Source: Rhizodiscina lignyota (taxonomy: Eukaryota > Ascomycota > Dothideomycetes > Aulographales > Rhizodiscinaceae). From it: DNA of 64,000 bases. This document shows, one piece after another, positions 11,162 to 22,438 of this stretch. A program made the position numbers and the translations under genes. The stretch's first letter is position 1. Each line of letters starts with the position of its first letter. Location of the stretch: positions 2,542,001 through 2,606,000 of the forward strand of contig ML978121.1 in NCBI GenBank assembly GCA_010015805.1, written 5' to 3'. A model generated the notes under the pieces. The model ran no database searches and was not told where the DNA came from. It saw nothing but the letters and a program-made list of their open reading frames with translations.

Positions 11162-12935
11162 TCAGGCTTCCCTTCGCCTATCCTTGTATCTCCCACTCCT
11201 TTTTCGCCCTGGTGTGGCTTCATTGCGGCCACCTTGCGAGCTCGTCCCATGCTTTTTGGGCCAATCTTTGGCAACGTCGATGTTGGCCCGGGGGTACCAG
11301 ATTTCTAATAAAATGAAGATTAGGTAATCGATGATCGCGCAGATGCAGAACAATTTCCCCGCCCAAATACCGCAGCCATAGTACCGTTTTAGGCGGTCGA
11401 TAAGGGCAAAGCTTTGCACGCCTGCTCGACCTCGAGCTCCTGACCAGCCGTCCCCAATTGTGTAGCCGTAGAATTCTTCCTCACTCAAGGCGCCGGAGAT
11501 CCCATCATAGACTCGCTCTGTACGTTCGGCAACATCGGTCCATGAGTACATCATTCTGACTTGCTCATGGAACCGATCTGTACGAATCTGGCCGCTTCGC
11601 AGGAGAGCTATGGCGTGCCCGGTTGCGGAAACTAAATCGTCTTCTTCGGGCTTTGCAAAAGTCGTCATATGCGCCGGGAGCACTTCCGGGATGCCGCCAA
11701 CGCGAGTGCACACAACATACAGGCCGCAACTTGCCGCTTCGACGATGACGGTACCAAATGCTTCCGTTAAGCTTGGGTGCAGATAGATATGGCCCCTGAC
11801 CATGACATCCCGGACTTCCTCATGACGCACTGGACCAAGTAATTCGACTTTATCTTGCAGCACGTTCCTTTCCAACATCTGTTCAAGGTCTATGGCCTTC
11901 GGTCCCGACCCAGCAATGATGAATCGGACATTTGGATGAGACGCCAAGATTCTGGGAATTGCCGCAATTAGAAGGTCCGTTCCCTTGTTATAGAAGAGCC
12001 GGGAGATAACGACAATAGTAATGGTGTCGTCCGGGCCAAGACTTAGCTGCGGCGCCACCTGATTGGCAGCGTGAGGTACCAACTTGCTGTCGTGAGCATC
12101 TAAAGGCCGAGACAATGGCTTGAAGTTTTCTGCGACGAGAGCATTTGGTATTACAGATACCATCAGAGGGTCCAGCGAAGCCCGCAGCACGGTGTTTTCT
12201 TTGCTAATACGGAGTTAACGATATACTATACATGGATGTTCATGAGGATTAGGGCAAAGAAGAAAACATACCATGTATGGGATACGCAGATTACATGATC
12301 GACATCGCTCAATGTGAATTTGAGGAGTTTGTTGGTCAGTATGCTTCCGGCATCCGCAAAGCCGAATAGTGAGTGATCGGTGAAGACCGTCCGAAGGCCC
12401 ATGGTCCGAGCATGAAGGATTGCTTCGTGGCAGAAGTTGCTAAGACTAGCATGTCCATGGATGATCTCGATCTGTTCTCTCAGGATGATATTTCGAAATA
12501 TCGGAAAGAATGAGAAGACAGTCGGGAACGTTGTTTCACGGTAGATTACGAAGAAAGGTACATGATAGACTTTCAAGCCATTTGTTAAGTAACGCACTCC
12601 TGTGCGGCCTGGATAGGCATGAGTGATAATGATAACTTTGTGGCCTCGATCGATGAGTTGCTGTGATGCATCAATCAGTAGTGCTGCTCAATTGGGACAG
12701 AGTGCGAGTTTTGGAAAATGCAGTGGCGCGTTAACTCACCGTGGCCACTTGATAAATGTGACTTTCAACCCCCCCTGCATTTCATCAGCTATCTCGAAAC
12801 GGGAAAATGGAGGCGCCTCCAGAACTCGGACCTGGTTGGGGGAAGAAGAAGTCACTAATCATGCTGTGGCCGACGCGTCAATTAGTTAAGCAGTATTCAG
12901 AAATACGCTCGGACTTACGCAATGTTGTAGGGCAT
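11162..12935 (-). CDS. GPI3: GPI-GlcNAc transferase catalytic subunit (PIG-A/Gpi3)
   Basis: Five exons on the minus strand (12935-12919, 12863-12832, 12774-12740, 12660-12272, 12203-11162) give about 504 aa. It is the catalytic subunit of the ER complex that moves GlcNAc from UDP-GlcNAc to phosphatidylinositol, the first step of GPI-anchor synthesis. The three tiny leading exons encode [18 protein letters not shown] and VESHIYQ, the near-invariant PIG-A start, which makes the model convincing despite its fragmentation. Further family landmarks are [53 protein letters not shown], and the GT4 donor-site region with the EAFG motif and a Glu seven residues on ([15 protein letters not shown]). A hydrophobic helix near the C-terminus (about 430-450) is the membrane anchor. 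The second intron uses donor GTCCGA, required to keep the GG-VESH frame. Confidence 0.95.
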
Positions 12936-13754
12936 CTTGTCCGCCTCTGTGAAGTCCAGAAGAGGCTCTTTGTCGAATGAAGTCCATCACGGATGTATCA
13001 TGGCGCCGTTATGGTGTTGATCTGGGCCTTGCGGAGAGTTGAATGTTGGATTGAGGATTGAAGATGTCGCGCAGGGAGCAGCGCTAAGCCAGTTCGGGAG
13101 CCCCTGACATCGTTTTGGCGATGTCAACCGCCAACGCCTCCTAGCCGGGCTGTGCCTGTGAGTTTAAGTCCGCCTGGGGATGGGGAATTGATGAAACAAT
13201 CGACCGTGGGGCAAATTGCCTCTATCTCGGCCTCGATCTAGGCAATTGAAACACAGGTCGCCGAGCAACATCGAACGTCACACAATCTTGGCTGAAGCTT
13301 GTGCTTCGTCTTAAATCCGGCCTCTTGGGCCTCGCTTCTTAAAGCTAAAAGGAGCACCGGAGCTGGCAGGGCGTGCTTACGTAGGCACGCGACGAACGCA
13401 GCATGTAAGATTTTGGTTCGCCTGTCGCTGTCTTGTCTCTTCCTGGAAGTTCTCATAATTCCTGACAAAGCGCGCCTTTTTCTCGAGTCTCGTAAAGTCC
13501 TAACGATTTCCAGTATTTTTGTCGGGATCGCGTTGAATTTTGGGGCTTCCCATCTGCTTCATCTGGCCTTTCAGAAGAGATACTGTGACGCATCAAGAGC
13601 TGGGACGGTCAGACGCCTCAAAGGGGACCACTCCGACTTAAAAGATCGACTTTAAGACGACTTTTGCGGCTCTGCGTGGGGCTGCGGGCGTGATCCTTCC
13701 CTTGCCATCCGCCTGCAAGATCCACCTTTGCGTCCATATTTGGAACCCTTCCGA
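12936..13754. other. Divergent promoter region, GPI3 / Zn2Cys6 factor
   Basis: About 820 bp between two start codons. I see no gene and no motif strong enough to name. Confidence 0.4.
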
Positions 13755-15447
13755 ATGGTCTGGCATGGCCCGAGTCGTGGTTGCGACACTTGTCGCAAAC
13801 GGAAGATCAAGGTAAAATCGAATATATCGCTAAACAGACTTTTCGACTGACTTTGCGCGCAGTGTGATGAAGGGAGACCGATTTGCCAACGCTGTATAAA
13901 ATCCAAACGGACTTGTGGCGGATACAGGCAACAAAGAGCAACACAAGTATTTCGGTACGATGTCTCGAGTTCCAAAAGGAAAGCGGATCCTGATTCGTCT
14001 CAAGACGAGTCATACGATTTCCCGCCTCGTCCACTCAGCCCAAGAGTGGTGAAAATGATGGCCGATGCCAGCAAGGCGCTGAATGAGATTCCTTTGGGTG
14101 TTGTCTTACCGGCATCTGAGTTTGCTATGCGGGTCTGGTTTGAGGCTGTCCTCACAAAATTCCCACAATGCAGGCAGGTCTACGGTGGGATCCTATCTAA
14201 TGTACAAGACCTCTTCTCGCATTGTGGACGATCACCTGCCCTTCATGCTTCCTTATCTGCCGTCTCTCTGGGCATGATCTCACGACGAGTGAAGCAAGAC
14301 TACCTTTCCGCCAAAGCTTTGGCGAGCTACGGTATCGCCTTGACTGCCATTCAGAAGGCAATAAACGACCCACAGGAGGCGAAATCCGATGAGACTCTCC
14401 TCGCGATACTTATGCTGAGTTTCTACGAGGTACTGTTTCAAACAGCATATCCTGGATCACATCTGACTAATATGCTACTTAGACGTTAATTTGCGCGAGT
14501 CGAGACCCAATTGCATGGGCGTCACATGTCCGTGGCGCTGCCACGGTAATCCGTTTGCGGGGAAGTGCACAGCTTCGAGACGATCAGGGCTTGAAGCTGT
14601 TTCAGACATTCCATGATCAATATGTAAATTTAATGTTCCCCTTTTGTTGTAGTTGACGATACTGATCAGTGGGCAGCTGTGGAGCGGCCTCAGTGGACTG
14701 GGCACAGACTCTGACATACCTCTGGTACCAGAGCTCTGTGATGAGTTTCAAGACTTCCAAGAGGAAAACATGCCTTTGAACCGCATCCGGGGCAAATCAA
14801 ACAAGCTTCTCATGCTACAGACGCGACTGCGAAATTTAGAGCTAGAGACACTCGACACAACTGCCGAAGCCGTATCGGAAATCGCAACGGCAATCAACGA
14901 TCTCGACGAGGAACTCGGTGAATGGACAGAGACCGTTCCAGATGAATGGTACTGCTCCGTGATGCCTTTCGAGGCGGAAACTATGAAAAGCGACGATATT
15001 GGCACCGACCACGCCCTGATATACTCATCCATCTGGGTGGCAACTTTCTGGAACTCATACCGTTCGTTGCGAATATTTGCGGGAGGTCTTCTCGAACGAT
15101 GCGTTCGGCTGCATCGTACTGTCGACCCTGCCGCTGATGACCTCATTTTCGAGAATAAACCCAGTTCCAAAGACCTCGCTGAGGACATCTGCGCTTCAGT
15201 CCCATTCTTTCTGGGCTACACTGGTGGAAATGGAGAGAGGAAGTTTCCTTATCCTCAGCATATCCCACAGCGGCCCGCATACATTGTCTGCGCATACCAG
15301 CTCATGTGGCCACTTTACGTTGCCGGAAGCGTGCAAAGCCTTCCGTTAGAGAGGCGTCGATGGGTTGCGAGAAGATTGGCGTACATTGGACATAGCGTTG
15401 GGATTAAACAAGCTGTTGCACTTAGCGAAAGGGTGGGCGTATATTGA
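13755..15447 (+). CDS. Zn2Cys6 transcription factor
   Basis: Four exons (13755-13811, 13863-14429, 14483-14623, 14677-15447) give about 511 aa. The binuclear zinc cluster is at the N-terminus and is split by the first intron. Its six cysteines have C-x2-C-x6-C-x6-C-x2-C-x6-C spacing (GCDTCRKRKIKC ... CQRCIKSKRTC), the DNA-binding motif of Gal4-type fungal regulators. A basic segment (SSKRKAD) follows. The rest is the helical middle region of fungal-specific factors, with the common RGAATVIRLRG motif. The third intron was set at 53 nt (14624-14676, CTGAT branch, CAG acceptor); using the first possible acceptor would make an implausible 29-nt intron. The target genes are unknown. Neighbours (GPI3, PP2C) are housekeeping, so context gives no hint. 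Confidence 0.85.
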
Positions 15448-15854
15448 TATCATTTCAGGGGTTCACAGAGCGGCATTATTAGATATGCGCCATCACGGTC
15501 TGGAACAACCGTCGAGATAGGCACGATTGACTCCTAACTTGATTTTAGCGCTTTCGTAGAATATCCTGTAATCAGCGTATGAATATAGCATCTCAAGGAG
15601 AAACTGCGATATTCCAGCGATTCCCGATATGATAAGGATTCATCTAAGTATACGGCTAATTTAGGAACCCCCTCAACAAAAGTGTGGGGTGGCAGAGCCT
15701 CAAAACGGGAGACTTCTTCCAGCGCATTTAAACGCCCCGTTTCAACAACGCGCTCTGAAGAGTGAATTCCTATTCTCTTAACTCGGCCATTTCGACCATG
15801 TTATGACCCTCTTCCACCAGAGAACTCATTGTCCCTGCACAATGGGCGTCGACC
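15448..15854. other. Intergenic, pyrimidine-rich leader of the PP2C gene
   Basis: About 400 bp. The part next to the PP2C start is C/T-rich, typical of a fungal transcription start region. Nothing else is recognised. Confidence 0.4.
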
Positions 15855-17663
15855 ATGCTGCCGCTACTCCTTCGCCGCAACGGAGTACGACCACTACCAC
15901 GACTGCTCCTCTATCATAATCACCACGCGCGCCTCTTCCACGATTACTTCGTCACCCATCTCCCTTCATCCTCCCTCCATCCCGATGCCCGCTCAGCTTC
16001 CGGTCCACATCATAAACTCCCACGCGACAAGTCCGTCCCCCATGTACCCCAAGGTAGCGACCGCATGCCGGCCGCGATGGCGCCGTCGGTGGGCGTCTCG
16101 CGCGACATGACCGTCGTGCGCATCCCACTCAAATCGGCGAAGCATCATTTCGGCGCGGCCCTGTCGCGCGGCTCGCGTCCATACAACGAGGACACGTACC
16201 AGGCGGGGACGATCGAGATACCCGCGTTTGCGAGGCGCAGGCCGATGAGCTTCACGAGGAAGAGCAAAGGATGGGGAGGCGGCGCGACGAGTGCAGATAG
16301 TAGTGTGGGCGATCCGCAGGTCTTCTACTTTGGAGTGTTTGATGGGCATGGGGGGAATGAGTGCAGTGATTTTCTGAGAGAGAGACTGCAGGATTACATT
16401 GAGGAAGGGGCGAGGCAGTTTGAATTGGAGAGCACACTGCAAGGAGGGCGGAGGAGAGGGAATTTCGGGTTCTCGAGCAATCCTGGCGATGCAGTAGACT
16501 TGTCTCCTGGGGCCGGGAAGAGGGCTTTGGATTCGATCAAGATGGTTGAACCGGATTGCCGAAAGCCATTGAAGACCCCAGAACAAGAGACAGATGAGGA
16601 TGGGAATGCCCAGTCGCTTAATCGTGCGGATCCTCCGAAGGGAATGGAACCCGTGAAGCAAAGTGAAGAAATTCGAAATGCAGAAGAGCTCGAGAGATGT
16701 CTTGTGAATGCGTGGAGAGAACTGGTTGGAGGATACTTCAAGCGCTTCAAGCCTGAGTACTTCTCTCTTGGAGCAGGTGGTCGTGGACACATTTTAGAGA
16801 AAGACCTAGTCCAAAGCCGACAGATGCACACACAAGCAGGCGAAGGCATGTCAGAGGGAGTGGGCATCGAAACAGTGCTTGAATGGGCGTTCTTGAAGGC
16901 CGACTACGACTTTGTTGCAGCACAGGCAGACAAAACGGAGGATGTTGTAGCATCGGACCGAGCTCTCAACGAAGGCGATATTTTGGGCAAGCCGTCCCAG
17001 TCACATAAGCCAATAGGCGGGCCAAAACGATTCAGAGGAGGCAGCACTTGCAGCATTGCTCTCATCTCGACACCTACGCCATCACCCTTCTGGCATCCGG
17101 CATCGCCTTCAACACTCGTTACCTCTCATGTAGGAGATACACGGATTCTCCTTTGTAAAACGTCGGATGGCATAGCCGTGCCGATGACCTCGGATCACCA
17201 TCCTAGTGATCCCCTGGAAGCTGCTCGACTGAGACGCTATGCAGCTACATTTGTCACTGACTCGTTCGGTGAAGAGCGAGTGCAGGGCCTCGCAAATACA
17301 AGAGCATTCGGAGACATGTCTTCAAAGCGAATCGGCGTCACGGCTGAGCCAGAAATCCGCCGTATGGAGCTTGAACCAGCCGAATACTCGTTCCTGGTGC
17401 TTGTCTCAGATGGCATCTCCGGTATACTCAGTGACCAGGAGGTTGTAGATATTGCAAAGGAAGCAAGGACGCCAGAACAAGGGGCAAGAGATATCGTCAG
17501 CTTTGCAACAGAGGTTGCGGTTGATGCGGATAATGCCACTGCCTTGGTCGTGAGACTCGGCGGCTGGGAGAGGAGGAGTGAGGGCGGACTGGGCAGCATG
17601 GGCACCAAAGAGATGAGGAATTGGAGGAAGCAAGAGGCCCAGGATCCGAGAAGACGACAGTGA
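15855..17663 (+). CDS. PTC6: PP2C-family protein phosphatase, probably mitochondrial
   Basis: A single exon encodes 602 aa. It is a metal-dependent Ser/Thr phosphatase of the PPM/PP2C family. Metal-binding and catalytic motifs appear in order: RPYNEDTY (about 110), FGVFDGHGG (about 158), TSHVGDTRILLC (about 420), NTRAFGD (about 478), LVSDGISG (about 515) and DNATALVVRL (about 560). A non-conserved acidic insertion of roughly 150 residues lies between the DGHGG and VGDTR blocks. The N-terminus is rich in Arg and Leu with few acidic residues (MLPLLLRRNGVRPLPRLLLY), as expected for a mitochondrial presequence. Together with the overall pattern this points to the Ptc6/Azr1 branch; the family call is firm, the Ptc6 orthology an inference. 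The start at 15855 is the first ATG of the frame and gives the presequence. Confidence 0.88.
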   Translation: MLPLLLRRNGVRPLPRLLLYHNHHARLFHDYFVTHLPSSSLHPDARSASGPHHKLPRDKSVPHVPQGSDRMPAAMAPSVGVSRDMTVVRIPLKSAKHHFGAALSRGSRPYNEDTYQAGTIEIPAFARRRPMSFTRKSKGWGGGATSADSSVGDPQVFYFGVFDGHGGNECSDFLRERLQDYIEEGARQFELESTLQGGRRRGNFGFSSNPGDAVDLSPGAGKRALDSIKMVEPDCRKPLKTPEQETDEDGNAQSLNRADPPKGMEPVKQSEEIRNAEELERCLVNAWRELVGGYFKRFKPEYFSLGAGGRGHILEKDLVQSRQMHTQAGEGMSEGVGIETVLEWAFLKADYDFVAAQADKTEDVVASDRALNEGDILGKPSQSHKPIGGPKRFRGGSTCSIALISTPTPSPFWHPASPSTLVTSHVGDTRILLCKTSDGIAVPMTSDHHPSDPLEAARLRRYAATFVTDSFGEERVQGLANTRAFGDMSSKRIGVTAEPEIRRMELEPAEYSFLVLVSDGISGILSDQEVVDIAKEARTPEQGARDIVSFATEVAVDADNATALVVRLGGWERRSEGGLGSMGTKEMRNWRKQEAQDPRRRQ

Positions 17664-18437
17664 GGTGACGAAGCATGAGAAAGCATAGAGGACACGAGAA
17701 GCATTGCGAGGCGTTGCACGGGGTTTGGGAGAGAATTACTTCCTACTTGTACAGCATGTTGTAGCGCTGCCTGGGTGTATGTCGGGCAGTTTGTGAAGTT
17801 CATTTGTTTTTATACAGTATTGGATACTTCTGTTAAATAATTACCACGTTTGCAAAGCAATATGAGAACAGTCAGCTCCTGTCGCGCGAGTACTTCACGA
17901 ATAAGAGTATGGCTCGCTTGCCAGCCAATGAGAATGCGCCACAGTCGCGAGAAAAAGTCGCGATGCCCATGGCTACGCAGTGCTGTGGCAAACACACGTG
18001 CCGACTTTTGTGCGACGCGCTAAAAGGCTGCGAGGTCATGGATAGGTAAGTGAAGTCCCAGAGGGGTGTGTCGTCGACGCGCAGACCGCATTATTGACTG
18101 CCAGCCTGCCCACCACCACCGGAAATCCGCGTGATTCACTCAACCAGGCTCACTTTGAACTGCTCATTTGCTTCCATTCCCCTCTCTCTCGTTCGCACAA
18201 ACAAGTCCACGGCGCGTCTCGGAGGGATCTGGTGTTGCAGGCATTCACGTGTGTTTGGGGCTATCCGTGAACGTCGACTGCGCGCAACTGCCTCACTTCA
18301 CGCCGCTCCTTGCGCTTCTGCACTTCCACTTCCACACCGCACACGAGAGCCCTGGTGCTTTCAAACACTCACTTCAACCTTCCACTTTCCACTCCCAAGA
18401 CTCATTGACCTCTCTGGAACTCGCGCTTCTGCCCAGC
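17664..18437. other. Intergenic: PP2C 3' flank and KAP95 promoter
   Basis: About 770 bp. The last 300 bp are C/T-rich, as in other promoters in the window. I see no gene, repeat or RNA. Confidence 0.4.
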
Positions 18438-21400
18438 ATGGATGTCAACCAGGTCCTCGAGGGGACACTGTCTCCAGGTACATTTTTACTTCTTGCTGCA
18501 GTTGTGTGATGTCAACAAGGCTAACACCAAATAGACGCCGCAATCCGTACCAGCGCTGAGCAGCAGCTCACACAAGCAGCAGAGGCGAATTTTGTAAGAG
18601 ATCTTCCCTTCTCCCGCGACTTTGAGCGGCGTCAGAGTGACCACTGCTAACTGTTGACGTTCCACTGCAGCAAGAATATCTCACAACACTCGCGGGCGAA
18701 CTTGCCAACGAACAAGGACAGACCACAATACGAGTCGCGGCAGCGCTCGCGCTCAAGAATGCCTTCTCCGCTCGCGAATACGCCAGGCTAAGGCAGGTGC
18801 AAGAACGATGGCTGAACCAGTTGGACCCCACAATCAAGAGCCAAGTCAAAGACCTGGCCCTGAAAACGCTTGCGTCGAACGATGGGCGAGTAGGACAAGC
18901 ATCTGCACAGTTTGTTGCTTCGATAGCAGCTATCGAGCTTCCGCGACACCAGTGGCCGGAACTGATGGGACAACTGGTGCAGAATGTTGGGGAAGGCCAG
19001 TCACACCAGAAGCAGGCGTCACTGAGAGCAATCGGCTTCATTTGCGAATCTGACGACGTTGAGCTTCGAGAGAGCCTTTCACAGCATTCCAATGCCATCC
19101 TCACGGCGGTCGTTCAAGGCGCACGAAAAGAAGAGACAAACGATGACGTACGAGACGCCGCCATCACTGCGCTCAGTGACTCGCTGGAGTTCGTGCGGAC
19201 CAACTTTGAGAATGAGGGCGAACGCAACTACATCATGCAAGTCATCTGCGAGGCGACACAAGCAGACGATAGCCGCATCCAGGAAGGCGCGTGGGGCTGC
19301 TTGAATAGGATCATGGGCCTCTACTACGACAAGATGAGGTTCTACATGGAGAAGGCTCTGTTTGGACTCACGATTCAGGGTATGAAGAGCGATGAAGAAG
19401 ATGTCGCAAAGTTGGCAGTGGAATTTTGGTGTACGGTGTGCGAGGAGGAGATCTCAATTGAAGATGACAACAATCAGGTAACGTAACACCTTCCGCATTA
19501 AGTCGAATTCTCTTACTGCAATGTTAGTGGGATATCCAACTAAGACATTACTTGTTTCAGGCTCAACAAGAGGGTTCGACTGAGTTGCGGGATTATTTCA
19601 ACTTTGCGCGTATCGCTACGCAAGAGGTTGTTCCCGTACTTCTCGAGCTTCTTGCGAAACAAGACGAGGACGCGGCAGACGATGAGTACAACACTTCCCG
19701 AGCAGCGTACCAGTGCATCAACTTGTGGTCACAGACAGTCGGCAGCCCAATTGCCCAGCCTGTGCTCACGTTTGTCGAGAAGAATCTTCGATCTGATGAT
19801 TGGCACTATCGGGACGCTGCGGTTTCGGCCTTCGGTGCTATCATGGAAGGCCCCGACGAGTCCATGCTTGGCCCGCTTGTCAAGCAAGCTCTTCCAGTGC
19901 TTATTGGCATGATGGACGATCGGGTTGTCCAAGTCAAAGATTCTGCTGCTTATGCTCTAGGCCGTATCACCGAGACCATGACCGATGCGATCGAGCCGGC
20001 TACCCATTTAACGCCGCTGATCACTGCGCTCTTCACTGGTCTTGCAAGCCAGCCAAAGATGGCATCTTCGTGCTGCTGGGCGCTCATGAATCTTGCCGAG
20101 CGCTTTTCTGGAGAACCTGGCTGCCAAGAGAATCCTCTCACGCCTCATTTCCAAGCGAGCATCACTCATCTGCTTCAAGTCACAGAGCGGTTCGTTCATA
20201 GTATGATCATCCCCTCTAAATATCAGGCTAATTTCCTACAGACCCGATGCAGACAACCAGCTTCGCACTGCTGCGTACGAAGTGCTCAACACTTTCGTGA
20301 CATATGCGGCGAACGACAGCATCCCAATGGTTGCCAACCTGTCCAACGTGATCTTCGAGCGTCTTGAGAAGACAATCCCCATGCAACAGCAAGTTGTGAG
20401 CGTTGAAGACAAGATGACCTTGGAAGAAATGCAAACAAGCTTGACCAGTGTCGTGATTGTAAGCTGCCCAATATATGTTGTCTGGCTTTGACCTAACATG
20501 TTTTAGGCGATCATTGGACGTCTGGAGAGGGAGATCCAGCCTCAAGCCGATCGCATCATGACCATCTTGCTGCAACTTCTCAACACTGCAAATGCCAAGT
20601 CGAGCGTTCCAGACACAGTCTTTGCTGCTGTTGGTTCCCTGGCGAATTCTCTGGAGGAAGGCTTCGAGCCATACATGGGCTCCTTTGTTCCCTTCTTGTA
20701 CAATGGTCTCAACAACCAGGACGAGGCGAGCTTGTGCTCAATGTCCATTGGTCTCACGAGCGATATTACCCGTGCTCTGGGTGTCAAGATCCAGCCTTAC
20801 TGCGACAATCTTATGAACTGCCTTCTTAACGACCTCAGGAGCACCACCCTCGGAAACCAGTTCAAGCCGGCTATCCTGCAGTCCTTCGGCGATATCGCTC
20901 AGGCCATCGGAGGGCACTTTGAGACTTACCTGCACGTTGTTGCGCAAGTATTACAGCAAGCTGCACAGGTCAGCATCAACCAGGAGACGTCTTATGAGAT
21001 GCTTGACTATATCATCTCTCTCCGTGAAGGCATCATGGATGCATGGGCCGGAACAATCGCCGCTATGAAATTGGGTGGCAAGCGTGAGTTTACACCACCT
21101 ACTAGATCGAATTTAGTGCTAATCCCCACTAGAACACCTCTTGCAGCAATACATAGAGTCGATCTTCCAGCTGCTCAACGTTGTCCACGCCGATCCGAAC
21201 CGCACTGAGGCACTTCTTCGATCTGCCATGGGCGTGATTGGGTAAGCTGCTCCAAACTCGTTTTACTTAGTTTCACTAGCTGATAATAAATAGCGACCTC
21301 TCGACTGCCTTCCCGAACGGCGAATACCAAGACTTCTTCCGTCAAGACTGGCTCACGGCCATGGCCAAGGAAGTTCGTGCGAACCGCGACTTCCAAGAGC

Positions 21401-21477
21401 GCACGCGTGAAACCGCTCGCTGGGCTAGGCTGGAGATCAAGAAGCAAATCGGTGGCGCAGAAACTGCTATGTCCTAA
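18438..21477 (+). CDS. KAP95: Importin subunit beta-1 (karyopherin 95)
   Basis: Eight exons (18438-18477, 18535-18593, 18671-19477, 19561-20189, 20242-20458, 20507-21083, 21133-21241, 21294-21477) give about 873 aa, close to the 861 aa of yeast Kap95. The protein carries NLS cargo, with importin alpha, through nuclear pores and is released by Ran-GTP. It is built of HEAT repeats throughout; recognisable segments are MDVNQVLEGTLSPD at the start, the importin-beta N-terminal block (VAAALALKNAFSA), the acidic DEDAADDEYNTSRAAYQC loop region and KPAILQSFGDIAQAIG. Every intron is 48-83 nt and all joins keep frame. It has no partner genes nearby and is a constitutive gene. Confidence 0.95.
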
Positions 21478-22438
21478 AGCATTTTCAGGCGTTGCTGATC
21501 TCGTATTGTCCCAGGCAAAATCGACGATGCGGATACGATTACAGCGTTTGTGCCGGGGCTTCACCATGTCGATCACACACTTGCAAACGGCGAATTCTCA
21601 GCATCTCTCGAGCTCGATGATGTCCTACACCCCGACGAAGAAGATGACGAACTCGCTCCACAAAACCTTAGACTACAAGGTTGCACTCAAATGCGTGCCT
21701 TGAACGCAATTATAGACGCAGCGGACCGTCTAGACAACCTGCGGCAAAACAAGGCGGCCTGGTTGTTCGAACGATCATAGTTGCAAGGCCGAGCGCATGC
21801 AGACGACGTCTTCAACTGACAGCACCTCGCGTCACCCATCACCGCTCCAGCCCCCGGTAGTTCTGCTTCAATCAACACCACCCCAACAGCCCAGTCCAAT
21901 CATCAAGTTATTGCACTGCACTGTCCCAAGCACCAGCACCACCATCACCATCCATCCAACACCAACACCAACACCAACATCAGATACCTTTATACCCCAA
22001 TCCGGTCGTCCACCCATCACCGTCCACCGTACCACCGTAACCCTTCTTCGTCACTGTGTAAATAAGAGAGCTTTTACCTTTCACGAAGTCATGTAAGGAT
22101 TCGCGGCAGCCCGCGTCTCCGACACCCGGTCTTGTAGAACCCCGAGTCGTCTTTTTAATTCCCTTCCCAACGGATTCAAAACAGCTGCTGTTCCTCGCTT
22201 CTCCAACGTCTTGGTTTGAAATTGTTCAGCTTGGACCAGGGGAAGCTGGAATTTGCAGAGGTAGCACCAGTAGAGCAATGAACAAAAAGGTCTAGAAATC
22301 TTCTCTTGTGCACCATGTGATGAACGGTCTGTGATATTTGTATCAAGCTTCAATGTAGCTTTCAAGCCCCGCAGGTCTTTGGTAGCCATGCTAATATTGG
22401 CTATCTACATAAGCGAATGACCCTCCCACTGAGCCCCT
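21478..22438. other. Convergent 3' flanks of KAP95 and the GH1 gene
   Basis: About 960 bp. It contains a short CA/ACC-rich repeat (listed separately). A plus frame at 21550-21780 is acidic but has no recognised domain and starts inside the KAP95 3' flank; I do not call it. Confidence 0.4.
21929..21980. repeat. ACC/CAACAC-rich simple repeat
   Basis: An impure trinucleotide tract (CACCAGCACCACCATCACC) passes into about four perfect ACCAAC units at 21957-21979. It is a low-complexity microsatellite in the 3' intergenic space. Confidence 0.7.

Noticed and set aside
14624-14652. A 29-nt mini-intron in the Zn2Cys6 gene
   Set aside because: A 53-nt alternative (14624-14676) keeps frame, has a CTGAT branch and fits the length of the other introns.
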